This document shows positions 1 to 11,109 of a stretch of DNA of 64,000 nt, piece by piece; positions within the stretch are counted from its first letter, which is position 1, and the number at the start of each line of letters is the position of its first letter. The stretch comes from Craterostigma plantagineum (lineage: Eukaryota > Streptophyta > Magnoliopsida > Lamiales > Linderniaceae): contig JAPQWV010001093.1 in NCBI GenBank assembly GCA_027422505.1, positions 1-64,000 of the forward strand. Direction: 5' to 3'. The translations under genes and the position numbers were made by a program. Below the pieces are notes generated by a model. The model made no database searches, was not told the origin of the DNA, and saw nothing but the letters and a program-made list of their open reading frames with translations.

Positions 1-1628
1 TATTCCCCGAGGAATTACCGGGACTACCACCCGAGCGAGAAATAGAGTTCGTTATAGATCTTGTACCTGGAGACGCCAGTATCTAAGACCCCCTATCGGC
101 TAGCACCGACGGAGATGAAGGAGTTAGGGACCAACTCGACGAACTCCTGCAGAAGGAGTTCATACGGCCGAGTTTCTCTCCCTGGGGAGTGCCGATGCTA
201 TTCGTGAAGAAGAAAGTGGGTCTATGCGACTATGCATAGACTACAGGGAGCTGAATAAGTTGACGATCAAGAACAAGTATCCACTCCCTAGGATAGACGA
301 TCTATTCGATCAACTACAAGGCGCGACAGCTTTCTCCAAGAATCGATTTAAGATCGGGCTATCACCAACTGAGGATCCGGAAGGAAGATGTCCCGAAGAC
401 GGCCTTTAGTACCCGTTATGGCCACTACGAGTTTCTGGTGATGCCATTCGGGCTGACTAATGCGCCTGCAGCTTTTATGGATTTAATGAAACCGGGTGTT
501 CAAACCCTACTTAGATAAGTTTGTCATCGTCTTCATTGATGACATCCTAATCTACTCACGGACGAAGGAGGAGCACGAAGACACCTGAGAAAAGTTCTAG
601 GAATACTACGTGGACAAGCACTATACCCAAGTTCAAGAAGTGCGAATTTGGCTCGACCAAGTCGCCTTCTTGGGGATATAGTATCCGGAGAAGGGATTTC
701 TGTAGACCCAAAGAAGATAGAAGCCATTAGCAATTGGCCCAGACCGACGAACGTAACGGAAATACGAAGTTTCCTCGGTCTGGCAGGATACTATAGGAAG
801 TTTATAAAGGACTTCTCGAAATAGCATCGACACTGACGAGGCTGACCAGGAAGAATACTCCATTTCAATGGACCATGGAATGTGAACAGAGTTTCCAAGA
901 GCTGAAGGAACGGCTTACGACAGCCCCAGTTCTCACAATACCTTCGGAACCGGAGGGTTTACGGTGTATAGTGATGCGTCGAAGAACGGATTAGGGTGCG
1001 TACTAATGCAGAACGGGAACGTAGTAGCATACGCTTCCCGCCAACTGAAAGAGTACGAGAAAAATTACCCGACGCACGACCTAGAACTGGCGGCAGTGGT
1101 CTTTGCTCTCAAGATCTGGAGGCATTACCTCTATGGAGAGCGGTGTGAAATATACACGGACCACAAGAGCCTCAGTACTTCTTTACGCAAAAGGAGCTGA
1201 ATATGAGGCAGAGGAGGTGGTTAGAATTAGTCAAGGATTATGACTGCGTAATCAGCTACCCCCAGGCAAGGCGACGTAGTCCGATGCCTTAAGCCGAAAA
1301 GCAGTTAGTGCAACGCAACTGCTGGAAGGAAGTAGAAGTCGTCGGTTAGGCGAAGTTGAGGCACAGCTAGCGGCCTTAACTCTGCAGCCGACGCTATTAG
1401 AGCAAATTAAGACAGCGCAGGACAGACGAGTTGTATATGAAGACGAAGGAAGCACAGTAGGGACAAACGACTGGAGATCTTATAATACGGGAAGACGGAC
1501 GGATGTACTTCAGAGTCGATTGTACGTGCCAGACGATGCTGAACTAAGAAGAACGATAATGGTGGAAGCACATGCCACGGCGTACTCTGTACACCCAGGA
1601 GCAACGAAGATGTATAGAGGCTTAAAGG
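1..1628 (+). pseudogene. Element A pol relic (RT, RNase H, integrase N-terminus)
   Basis: Conserved pieces in order are the pre-[11 protein letters not shown] region, the RT stretch [13 protein letters not shown] (224 onward), the FIDDILIYS catalytic box (about 532-555), an RNase H stretch beginning [17 protein letters not shown] (967 onward) and the integrase N-terminal [10 protein letters not shown] (about 1,590-1,622). The frame is broken many times, mostly by single-base losses. Several fall in short homopolymers when compared with H: AAAA to AAA near 822, GGG to GG near 945, AA to A near 1,174. Either the copy has decayed by small indels or the assembly is poorly polished here. No product is expected. 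Confidence 0.85.
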
Positions 1629-1637
1629 CAACCCAGG

Positions 1638-1805
1638 ATAATTTGTAGAACGAATTACGAATATTCTTTTGACATGTATATAAGACTTCCGCATGCACGT
1701 TTAAAATGAAAAATTTTATTCGCATTTTTACGTACTCGCACGATAACAAAGCATTAACACTTAGATTTAGAACGGAATACGAGGGCGGGACGACGGGTCC
1801 TGACA
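1638..1805 (+). repeat. Element A: 3' tail of an LTR (R-U5 end)
   Basis: This segment is the plus-strand counterpart of the LTR ends of H (42,609-42,776 and 49,729-49,896, which read in reverse). It includes a TATATAAG at 1,677-1,684, the conserved block with AAAAATTTTATTCGCATTT around 1,709-1,728, and the terminal CCTGACA. The remainder of the LTR is deleted. Confidence 0.85.
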
Positions 1806-1808
1806 CAT

Positions 1809-2241
1809 GATGGGTATATGAATAGGATGTTACGATAGTTACGGTAAACAAATTGATTTATGACTATAGTTTCATTATTATATGTTATGGAATAACATGT
1901 TGCGATCATACTCTGAATAGTTGTTTCACAGTGATGTAGATATCTAACAGGCGACTTAGAACGCATCTGCATACAAGCATGGATTCAAGGTTGGTCGGCT
2001 ACGTTCTCATCCTACTCCCCACAGCTCATAGTTGCATATAGTTTAAGAAATATTAGTAAGATTTCCTAAATGATGTTAAAATAATTATGATGTACATATA
2101 TGTGCGTTATGAGCGAAAGAAATAGATAGATGTACGCCTCCGTTTATGTTCAAAGGGAATGGTTATGAAGGGAAAGAAAAAAAAATTTATGGGAAAAATG
2201 TAATAGCTGCGAAATACAGAAAAAGGAACGGGGCGCTACAT
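1809..2241 (+). repeat. Element B 5' LTR, 3' portion only
   Basis: It is nearly identical to 8,868-9,301 and ends in GGGGCGCTACA immediately before the primer-binding site. The upstream about 3 kb of this LTR is absent from the window because element A abuts at 1,805. Confidence 0.88.
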
Positions 2242-2246
2242 GTAGT

Positions 2247-2258
2247 GGTATCAGAGCC
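2247..2258 (+). other. Primer-binding site of element B (initiator-Met tRNA)
   Basis: TGGTATCAGAGC, the complement of the plant initiator-Met tRNA 3' end, lies five bases after the LTR end. This orients the element on the plus strand. Confidence 0.9.
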
Positions 2259-2399
2259 TAGGCTTTAGGCTGTATGGTATGTGTATGTTATAGTTCGCCT
2301 TAGACTCTATTTGCATATTAAGGAAAAGGATAGTAAGGTGAAATGATGCATAGTACGATAAACTTATGATAGGGAGAGGAGGAAGACCGGCCGATGCGT

Positions 2400-3060
2400 A
2401 ATGTGGACTTTATGGGTATAACAGATTATGCAGAAAGAGAACATAGCAGAAAAGAAAAAAAAAAGATGTTTAGCTTGTTACAGTGTACTTCAGAAGAAGG
2501 ATTTGACTATCTAGTCTCATTCTTACAGGGACAGGTATACGAATGATGGAAAAACAGTTTCGGATAGTATAGTATAACCCCAGGTATTTGGGAGAATTTT
2601 TTTTTAAGAGAATTTGATGATACTTACATGCTTGAGATTTATAAGGATCAGAAAGAAAAGAAATTTTAGAGCTGAGACAAGGAAATAGGTGTATAGGTAA
2701 ATATTAAAGGTTATTTTACCAATCGATTCATGATACTTTCCAATATGATTGACTATGGAAAGGAATAAATGCGGAAGGTTTGAGTCAAGACTTCACTATA
2801 CAACTCGAAATAATATAGCGCCATTAGATATGGAGTTAGTAAGGAAAATTAAGGAAGATTTTCTGTGCCAAAAGATTTGGAGATAGAGTCTATGAATTTT
2901 CAGAATGGTAAAAGGAAGCAAGTCGAAGTATCCTCTGATTGGAAAGTGAAAAAAGGGGTGTATAATGAGTTTCGGCAACAGTTATACAAGGAGGCTCTGC
3001 AAAGAATAGTACAGGTAAGAAATGAGGTTTATGATCGATTTCCGGCAAGTGAAATAGTTA
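2400..3060 (+). pseudogene. Element B gag relic
   Basis: Translating all three forward frames gives fragments recognisable as a gypsy gag: a LQGQ-Y-E-WK stretch near 2,525-2,550 (compare LRGSA-HWWDT in C and D), FLREFDDTYM near 2,607-2,640 (compare FKELFRSKYF in D) and LRQGNR near 2,672-2,690 (compare LRQGAM in H). Stops and frameshifts separate every fragment. An open frame at 2,865-3,092 overlaps the relic but has no family resemblance of its own, so I do not call it a gene. Confidence 0.6.
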
Positions 3061-3119
3061 TAGTAAATACAGTACACCTGAGGTGTAATTAATAGTGACG
3101 AAAGCAACCTACCGGTCAT

Positions 3120-5780
3120 ATCCTTAATGACTTCGACGTAATACTAGATATGGAATGGCTATACCGATATTTATCAAAATTGGATTGTTTTAAGAAGGAA
3201 TTGAACTGTCTCCTTCGGTTCAATCACTTATGAGATCCAAAGTAGAAAAGAATGTACGGACAACACATCCAATATTGTGTTTAGGAGTACCCAAGATGAT
3301 AGGTAAGGATGAGAAGGATATCTGATTTACGTTATAAGAACGAAATCGTAGGGATAAAGGTAGAAGATATTCCAGAAGTCAGAAAATATTTCGATATTTT
3401 TCGTAAGAAATCGCATGGATTACCACACCATTGACTTTCAACGAGGCGTGGCACCGATCGAATTTAGTAAGCTAAAGGTACAACTTAGAGAATTATTGGA
3501 CTCATGTTATATTTACCGAGCATATCGCCTCGGAGAACATTTGTTCTCTTCATTATAAAGAAGAATGGTACGCTTAGATTACGTATTACCGGCAGTTAAA
3601 CAAGGTAACGGTGAAAATAAATAACCGCTACCTTGGATCGATAATTTGTTCGATCAACTGCAAGATTCTAAAGTATTTTTCAAGATTAATTAAGGTCGTG
3701 ACACCATCAACTAAAGATTGCGGACGGTGATATTCCAGAAACCATTTTTGAAACAAGATATGAGCATCTAGTTATGCCATGGGATTAAAGAATACCCCTG
3801 CAATCTTTATGACGTTGATGAGTAACGTTTTTCCAACCTTATATAGACCAGTTCGTGATCGTTTTTATTGACGACATTCTGGTGTATTTTAGTCAAAAAG
3901 AGAATACGAACGACATTAGAAGAATGTCAAAGGAATTAGAAGAACTAAAGAATGGTTAGTGACGGCTTCTAGTTAACTACTTTATTGAGTACCGAAGGTT
4001 TCGTGATTTAGAATGATGCATGGTACCAAGGATTAGGACATGTACTAATACAGAATAGAGAAGTATTGGCGTATGTGCTTTGACAGCTACAAACGTATGA
4101 AACGTCAGGGTGCAACATTTCAGATATTCACGGATCATAACGAATTGAAGCATTTGTTGAGTAAAAAAAAAAGAAGAAGAACTGAATATGAGTCAAAGAC
4201 GTGGGATTGGACCGCTAATAGATCACTATGAAAAGACAAACATTATTACGTACGTCTTAAATCGGAAGTCTTATAGTACTATTTCCTAGTTATCATCACA
4301 TTCATTGTTAAGTTTAATTGATTTGAGGTAAATAAATATCAAAATGAATGTGAATGGTACGGGTACTATATGTGTTTCGATCGTAATTTGTCTAAATTCG
4401 AAGGATGGGATTAAACAAGTTCAGTTCAAGGATGAAAGCTAGTTAAGATTGCTGAAAAAGTGAAACAAGGAATAGGAAAGCTGTTTACTCTGGAGAGAAT
4501 TAGTGTGTTGACGATTAATAGTCAGATATATGTTATCCAATGTTGACAACTTACGAAGGTAAATAGGGAGAAGCGTATAAAATTCCTTATGTTATGTATT
4601 TGGGTAGCATTGAGATGTATTGAAACCTCGGATCTCACTACTAGTAGCTAAGAAGGGAAAGGATGCAGCCAAATATGTGCTGAAAAGTCTAGCTTGTCAA
4701 CAGATTAGAGTTGAATACCAACCGCTCGTGGGTAAAACTATCCTTTACCCTTATCAGTTTGGAAATAGGAATATATAACGATAGATTTTCGTTAATGTCT
4801 ACCTCTAATAGCTGAGAAAGTGACACTACTTGAGTAATTATCGGCAGACTTGCGGAATCTGCTCATTGTTTGACGTTTCGATGGAGTTTTACAATGTAAT
4901 ATCTAATGGAAAGACATGTCAATGAGACAGTTCGACTACATAGAGTATGCATGGTTATTGTGTCTGATCGTAATTTCCGATTCGCTTTCAGAATATTAAG
5001 TAAGGTTACGGAAAGCGCTTGGAATTAATTTATGTTTAGTACGGCGTTCATACATGGATAGATGGACAATCAGAAAGAATGATACAGACATTGAAGGATT
5101 TGCTTTGAGAGTGTATAATTAAATACAAAGGATCATTGGATGATTATGTAGCGCTGATGATATTAGCCTATAATAATCAATACCATCTAATATTAGCATG
5201 GCATCATATGAGATTTGTATGGGTAATAATGTTGAAAACCGATATATTGGGATATGAAAGGTGAACGGATATTAGAAGGGCCAGATTTGATCCAGGGTAC
5301 AATGGAAAGATGAAATAGTTAAGAAACGACTTAAAGCAACCTAAAAACGATAAGGGAGTCACATTGATCGATTTCGACGGAAAATGGAAAGCAGTTGTGA
5401 GATTAGAAAAGAAAAATTAAGGCCATGATATATTGAATTACCAGAGATATGTGAAGTATTGGACCGTTGGTATACCGACTGGCGTTACCACTTGAAATAT
5501 CACATATATGCAATGTCTTTATGTCAATATGTTATGACGATACAGATCAGATCCTTCTCATGTTTTGAGTGATAGAACAGTAAGTGTTTGTTGAAATCTT
5601 CGGGCAGAAGAATCAACAGAAATCCTTGGATATACTGATAGACAACTGCGGAATAAGGCAAGTACAATAGTAAAGGTACTATAAAAAAATCACCTGATGT
5701 ATGAAATCACTTGGGAAAGGATGGAAATATGAAGACGCAGTGCAGTACCCACAGTTATGTAAAGATACGGTATGAAATTT
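3120..5780 (+). pseudogene. Element B pol relic (PR, RT, RNase H, integrase, chromodomain end)
   Basis: The order of a Tekay-type pol is preserved. There is a protease-end ILDMEWL motif (about 3,140-3,165), an RT stretch PLPWIDNLFDQLQ (about 3,628-3,668), the catalytic VFIDDILVY box (about 3,861-3,890), RNase H remnants (4,010-4,270), an integrase zinc-binding remnant (about 4,680-4,740), a DGQSERMIQTL stretch (about 5,060-5,095) and a chromodomain-like YEITWERM tail (about 5,700-5,730). Many stops (for example inside the RT core at 3,620-3,700) and frame changes make it non-coding. The sequence is clearly more AT-rich than pol of C or H, as expected of a long-methylated fossil. Confidence 0.8.
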
Positions 5781-5795
5781 CGAGGTCGAAATTTT

Positions 5796-5810
5796 AAAAA
5801 GGGGGGAGAA
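5796..5810 (+). other. Polypurine tract of element B
   Basis: AAAAAGGGGGGAGAA lies one base before the LTR start TGTCAGG. It is the expected plus-strand primer site. Confidence 0.85.
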
Positions 5811-5811
5811 T

Positions 5812-8800
5812 TGTCAGGAACCGAAACCAAAACCTTTGTTACTCAATGTATTTATATGAATCTGTGCATTTGAAGCACATGGTATATGTACAGAAAGTAA
5901 TAATGTTCGATTAAGGTATTCTAAATTTCTAGTACGAAATATGCATAGTTGATGTAAATAAACGTATGTCTATGGAAGCGAAGTGAGAATTAAAATTTTT
6001 GAAAGATAGTGACTGGAACCGAAAACAAAGCTGAATTAATGCATTATATGAGTTTATGCATTGTACAATGAATTTTATGATATGAAAATTTGCTGGTATA
6101 GTAATAGTGAGCTAGAAAGGATGATTGGTGGGAAGTATGATTTCGATAGATGGTGTTATGAAAATTAGAAATTTTTGGAAGGGTATTTCCAAAAGACAAT
6201 TAGGGATAATGAATTGAATTTCAAAATAGAGTAAGTTATGAAGAACGGAATTCGAAAGTAGGGGGTTAAGAAATTCAAACCAAGGAAAAGAAAGAAATTC
6301 GAAACCTAACATAAGAGAGAATTTTGAAACTTAGGGTTTCATGAGTATAGCTTAGAAAATTAGAAAGAAATTGGAAAGGTAAGTCAAGAGAATTAGAAAT
6401 TTAAGCAAATTAGAATTTCGAAATGGGGGATTTCACACCTTGGAGATTCTCGAAAGGACATGGATAGAATGTCAGTAGGTTTCGAATTCTTCAATGAGGT
6501 TTCGAAATAAATTTAACTAAGTAATGAAAACTTAGCAAGCGGGGAAAACCAATATAATAATAGTAGAATTATTACGAAGGATATGATAGGTATTATGAAA
6601 ATAACGAAATCACTTGGTTGTCTTTTATCGAATAACAAAGGATAAGAACAACAGAAGTAATAATTGATATCATAAGTAAACCTTCGAGATAAGAACAAGG
6701 AGAGAAAAGCTCGTACAGTATTCAAACGCAAGCTAGGAGGGTATGCATTTTGTTACGAATTTCAAGTTTTTAAGTTAGATTCATCATGTTTAGAGTTAGC
6801 ATACATGGAAAACTCGTATCTGCTCACGATATACATAAGTTTGTTTTTTTAGGATGAACATGTTTAAAGTCTGGGTAAAGTTCGACATGTTCTTAAAGAT
6901 TTATAAAGTTTGTTGAAACTTTCGGATTTCGAAAGAACATTGTGTCTTTAAGTTCTCAAGACTTTGATTAATTTTGGAATGAGATTTCGAGGATATGAAA
7001 TAGATTTCGAGATATCATAGAATTTTAGAACAAAGATCTCGATATCATATTAAGTCCTCGACATAGATGTCGAAATTGGTAGAATTTATAAAATATAAAT
7101 ATCGAGGTATAATATCGGAACTAAGTAAATCTCGAGATGTGATCTCGAGATCAATTAAGGAAATCTCGAAACAAGACCTCGAGATTTAGTTAAGCAAATC
7201 TCGAAACAAAATCTCGAGATTTAGTTATACAATGATAGGATTTCGAAAGAATCTCGAAATGAAATGCAAAGAAAGCGAAACTTGTTTCGGAAAATTTTAT
7301 TATACATGTCGAAATCCTTTAACATGTCGAAATTGTTTAACATATCGAAATCCTTTAACATGTTGAAATTCTTTAACATGTCGAAATCTTTTAACATGTG
7401 GAAATGTGTTTTGACATTCAAAGATCTCGATGTCACATGAATTCTCGACATAGGTTCACGAATTGGGTGACTTGGTGAGTTACATGCAACTAACTTCACG
7501 AAGCTTTAGTTAATAAAATAATATTATAATACATGACCTTTACAAATTCATAGGATATAATTCCACCAATAGATTTTAAAGTATGCTAGCAAGTCACGAA
7601 TTGTAAGGACTTGGGAATTGTCCATATACTAGGGGATGTTCACGTAGTCTTAAGGAATAAATAATATAATTGAGGTAAGATAAGAATAGACTTTATGAGT
7701 TGTAAGGAGAATAAGACACATGGCTAAGTGAATGTATGAGTCATACAAGAAATGCACGAATTCCAATTAGAAAATGAACAATATGAATTGATATTAGTGA
7801 CAAATGAAATTCACAAAATAGGTGTACGAAATAACAAACTTCACGAACTGAATCCCATCTGGCGAATTAAATTTGACGAGCAAAGTGAGAATGGGAAATG
7901 TGTACTTAGCGAATTATGGGATTTCAAGAAATTCTTAAAGGTTTAAATTTTGATAGCAAATTTTCAGATTTTCGAAAGAATTAGGGTTTTCAGTGGTATT
8001 TTCGGTACAGTATAGTTATCAGATTTCAACACGGATTTCGACATTGACTAAAATGTATCATCTAAAACTGAAAGTTTAATATAGTATAGGTAATGAACAG
8101 AAAGGAAATACTACGGATAGGACGAACATGCATAATAATGCATGCATATCACGGCACATGGAACTATGAACAAAACCTGTGAGTATGATATGCAACATGT
8201 GTTATGTTTCTATTTGTTTTATGTGCTTATGCTTTATATGAATTTATTGATTTATAATTCTATGATATACATGTTATATGGATTGACTTGGCTTATATGC
8301 CGCAATATGCTCTGATATGCTAAATGTGACTGGATTGATTTTAGGATATATGTTTATATGGATTGTTTGGGCCTATGTGCCGTAATGTGCTATTATGTAA
8401 CAAAGGTGATTTGATAGATTTATGATATGTGAAATAAGGATATGGGCATAACATTTGCATATATGCAATAATGAACGGAGAAACCGTTATGATTGCTATG
8501 ACATCGGATGATACGGATGCTACGGCATACTTCCCTACAAATCGGGGGATTACAGAATGATTACAGAGTCCCATGCATGGGCGCCGACGGGCCTACGATA
8601 CGAGTCTAGCCAGTCTATAACAGGAGTATCAAAAGAAAATGATCATATAGAATTGCATTGATTTATAGGTCATATGAATGGATATGTGAACTATGGTTAC
8701 GTGATGGAAATTCATGTTTGAATAAGTGAAGGTTAAGTGAAAGAATATATAATTGTATGGATTTCACGTTTGATCTACGGATCTAATATGGACAATGATA

Positions 8801-9301
8801 TGTGATGGATGTATAGAATGACTAATGATCTACGGATCTTATGGCAAATGGCTATACGAACGAGCTCGATGGGTATATGAATAGGATGTTACGATAGTTA
8901 TGGGAAACAAATTGATTTATGACTATAGTTTCATTATTATATGTTATGGAATAACATGTTGCGATCATACTCTGAATAGTTGTTTCACAGTGATGTAGAT
9001 ATCTAACAGGCGACTTAGAACGCATCTGCTACAACAAAGCATGGATTCAAGGTTGGTCGGCTACGTTCTCATCCTACTCCCCACAGCTCATAGTTGCATA
9101 TAGTTTAAGAAATATTAGTAAGATTTCCTAAATGATGTTAAAATAATTATGATGTACATATATGTGCGTTATGAGCGAAAGAAATAGATATATGTACGCC
9201 TCCGTTTATGTTCAAAGGGAATGGTTATGAAGGGAAAGAAAAAAAATTTATGGGAAAATGTAATAGCTGCGTAAATACAGAAAAAGGAACGGGGCGCTAC
9301 A
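5812..9301 (+). repeat. Element B 3' LTR (3,490 bp)
   Basis: The LTR begins TGTCAGG after the polypurine tract and ends GCGCTACA, matching the 5' LTR end. It is almost 3.5 kb, long even for Tekay elements. Apart from regulatory sequence it holds only short chance frames. A dense run of TCGA-centred words lies at about 6,900-7,445, including an 18-bp tandem repeat at 7,309-7,398. Confidence 0.85.
7309..7398 (+). repeat. Five-unit 18-bp tandem repeat in element B LTR
   Basis: Five consecutive units of consensus TCGAAATCCTTTAACATG start at 7,309, 7,327, 7,345, 7,363 and 7,381, followed by a decayed partial unit. On the minus strand this makes a hexapeptide-repeat open frame (MLKDFD-like), which I regard as a by-product of the repeat. 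Confidence 0.95.
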
Positions 9302-10954
9302 AATTTCACAACTTAATTCATGTAAAAATCGATCGAAACCCCACCCAAGATCATGCAATCGATCGAAAGTGACTTCTCCCCATGCATGGTTTCGAGCGAA
9401 ACCTAGATGACATCAGCGCGGCGAAACTCACTCATCAACATACATGGCATCGAGTGAAACCAAGGTGACGGGATGATGATGTCATCACACGGCAAAACAC
9501 ACCCACTAACATACACAATCGGGCGAAACCAAGCAATGGTACCCATCGATCGAAAGTAGGTTTCGATGCACACCAATCGGGCGAATTGAATCGGCGAATG
9601 CAACACCCACAAATTCTAACTTTCGCCGAGCTTTTCATGTTAGGAATTGTGATGCTTTAACTTAGAATTTACTTAAGGATCGAAATTAAACTAACATAGT
9701 CTAGGATAGAAATCAAATGACTTAGGAAATTTAATGGGACACATCGAATGGCTTGGAGTCTAGAGAATCAATATAAGTCTAAATAACTAGTATGATGAAA
9801 ATCAATTATTTCGACAAAGTTTACTAAGGAAGGCAAAGTGCTAATATTCTAACCCTTTTTATTTAAAGGGTCGTACGGTAGGGACGTTACGAGGAAGTAC
9901 GCTAATTAAAGCTTGGACGACAAGTAAGTAGAAATTCAACTACGATACGTAACTTACCTGTGCATGATTTTGTGATGCGTGCTTATGTGACTATATGTGA
10001 ACCTTGTACGATGTGATACGCATTTTGCATTAGACATGATATGCATATTTATATGAACATGACATGAGCATTTGCACACATAAGTAGCACGAAAGACATG
10101 AGGTACGAGCGTGCATAAGATCGCCTGTGTGCGATGGATATTCGCCGATATTGGCGTCTGTTGTCGACTCTATGAAGAGTCACGGCTCTTCTAGGCGGCC
10201 ATGGCGATACGATGCCAATTTGCCTGTTATGATAGGCAGGGTGAATACCCCGAATGCGGGAGATGCAACCTGGAGGATGCGACCCGGGGCATGCATTACA
10301 CAGAGGGAACCTCTGGGGTTGGTGACCTCGGTGTTGGCTACCAGCGAGAACCGTTCGCGTGGAGGCCACACTGAGTAAGGGAAGATTCCTTCGGGTGACT
10401 TTCTAGTGTGTGAACCTCCATATATGTAAGAATCCCTTGTGGATTAGAGCTCTATGAAATGGCGCATAGTAAGATGGAAAGCCGAGGGCGCATACGACGT
10501 ATGAGTCTAAAAGAGTATGAGTGTTAGTAAGCGACGGCGTGGATTGCCGATCGTTAGGACACGTGCATACATGCATCATTTCTGCTTACTGAGCCACGGC
10601 GGCTCATTCCTTACGATACGTGTTGTAGGTACTAGCGATCACGGTACGTGTGATCATGGTGCAAGGCATATCTTTTGGAGCTTCCAGCTGCTTTTGAGGT
10701 GAAAGTGTGTGTATGGATGACGACTTCTGAAGGCCGGGCGCATAGGAGTTTTTGCTGTGCATGTACACACATTTCTTATAAATAGGACATGATAGATTGC
10801 AGAAAGACTTGAGAAAATTCTTTTGATATGTATGTATGACTTCCATTGTATAAATGGAAAAATTTTATGCGCATTTCCACGTATCTTCCCAAATAAATGC
10901 ATGATAAACACTTAGGACTAATAGACTACGAATCGGGGTTAGCGGGTCCTAACA
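9302..10954 (+). repeat. Element C 5' LTR, 3' portion
   Basis: It matches 30,436-32,833 (minus the hAT insertion) closely. It is interrupted on its left by element B. It retains about 290 bp (about 10,346-10,637) that the 3' LTR has lost. It contains clusters of ATCGGGCGA and ATCGATCGAAA words (9,330-9,600), the two-dyad block at 10,143-10,181 and a TATA box near its end. Confidence 0.88.
10849..10857 (+). promoter_or_regulatory. Putative TATA box of element C LTR
   Basis: TATAAATGG is flanked by TTCC upstream and GGAAAAATTTTATGCGCATTT downstream. The same layout recurs in the LTRs of D and, more weakly, H. A second TATA-like word upstream (10,777-10,785) is changed to TGTAAATAG in the other C LTR, whereas this one is identical in both (32,726-32,734), so I prefer it. 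Transcription would begin about 30 bp downstream. Confidence 0.6.
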
Positions 10955-10957
10955 GAG

Positions 10958-10969
10958 TGGTATTAGAGC
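10958..10969 (+). other. Primer-binding site of element C
   Basis: TGGTATTAGAGC lies three bases after the LTR end. It differs from the initiator-Met complement TGGTATCAGAGC by one C-to-T change, as expected from deamination. Confidence 0.88.
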
Positions 10970-11109
10970 TTCGGTCACAGGTCCTGCAGACTGTCCATAC
11001 ACACACACTCAAAAGCACGGAAGCGCCTTGCTAGTAAGTACTGTGTTATGTGAATTCTTTGTATGGTTTGATTTTTTTGGCCTTAGGAATTGTCAGGACA
11101 GGTCGAACC

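Larger units (their letters stand above)
1..1805 (+). mobile_element. Element A: internally deleted Tekay-type Ty3/gypsy retrotransposon, 5' part outside the window
   Basis: A stretch of reverse transcriptase, RNase H and the start of integrase runs from the window edge to about 1,628. It then jumps, over about 9 filler bases (1,629-1,637), into the last 168 bp of an LTR ending in CCTGACA. Both parts closely resemble the minus-strand element H at 42,609-52,869, so A is the same family in the opposite orientation. Everything between the integrase zinc-finger region and the LTR tail is missing. The five bases after the LTR end (CATGA, 1,806-1,810) align with CTCGA in the other LTR of element B, which suggests A sits inside the 5' LTR of B. 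The left half of A lies outside the window. Confidence 0.85.
1809..9301 (+). mobile_element. Element B: Ty3/gypsy (Tekay-like) element with fossil coding region but near-identical LTR fragments
   Basis: The 5' LTR fragment 1,809-2,241 is repeated at 8,868-9,301 with only about 4 substitutions and a few small indels by eye. A Met-tRNA primer site follows the first copy, and a polypurine tract precedes a long 3' LTR starting TGTCAGG at 5,812. Between them lies a gag-pol remnant in the right order but full of stops and frameshifts. Downstream sequence (9,302 onward) continues the LTR of element C, matching 30,436 onward in the other C LTR, so B is inserted in the 5' LTR of C. The left part of its 5' LTR is cut off by element A. 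Confidence 0.85.

Noticed and set aside
2865..3092. 75-codon plus-strand open frame in element B
   Set aside because: It overlaps the gag relic and shows no recognisable family; the surrounding gag pieces lie in mixed frames.
7221..7499. Hexapeptide-repeat protein on the minus strand
   Set aside because: It is a direct translation of the 18-bp LTR tandem repeat, with no start context or homology.
10127..10378. Overlapping short frames on both strands in the C LTR
   Set aside because: They arise in the GC-richer two-dyad region and recur with different frames in the other LTR.
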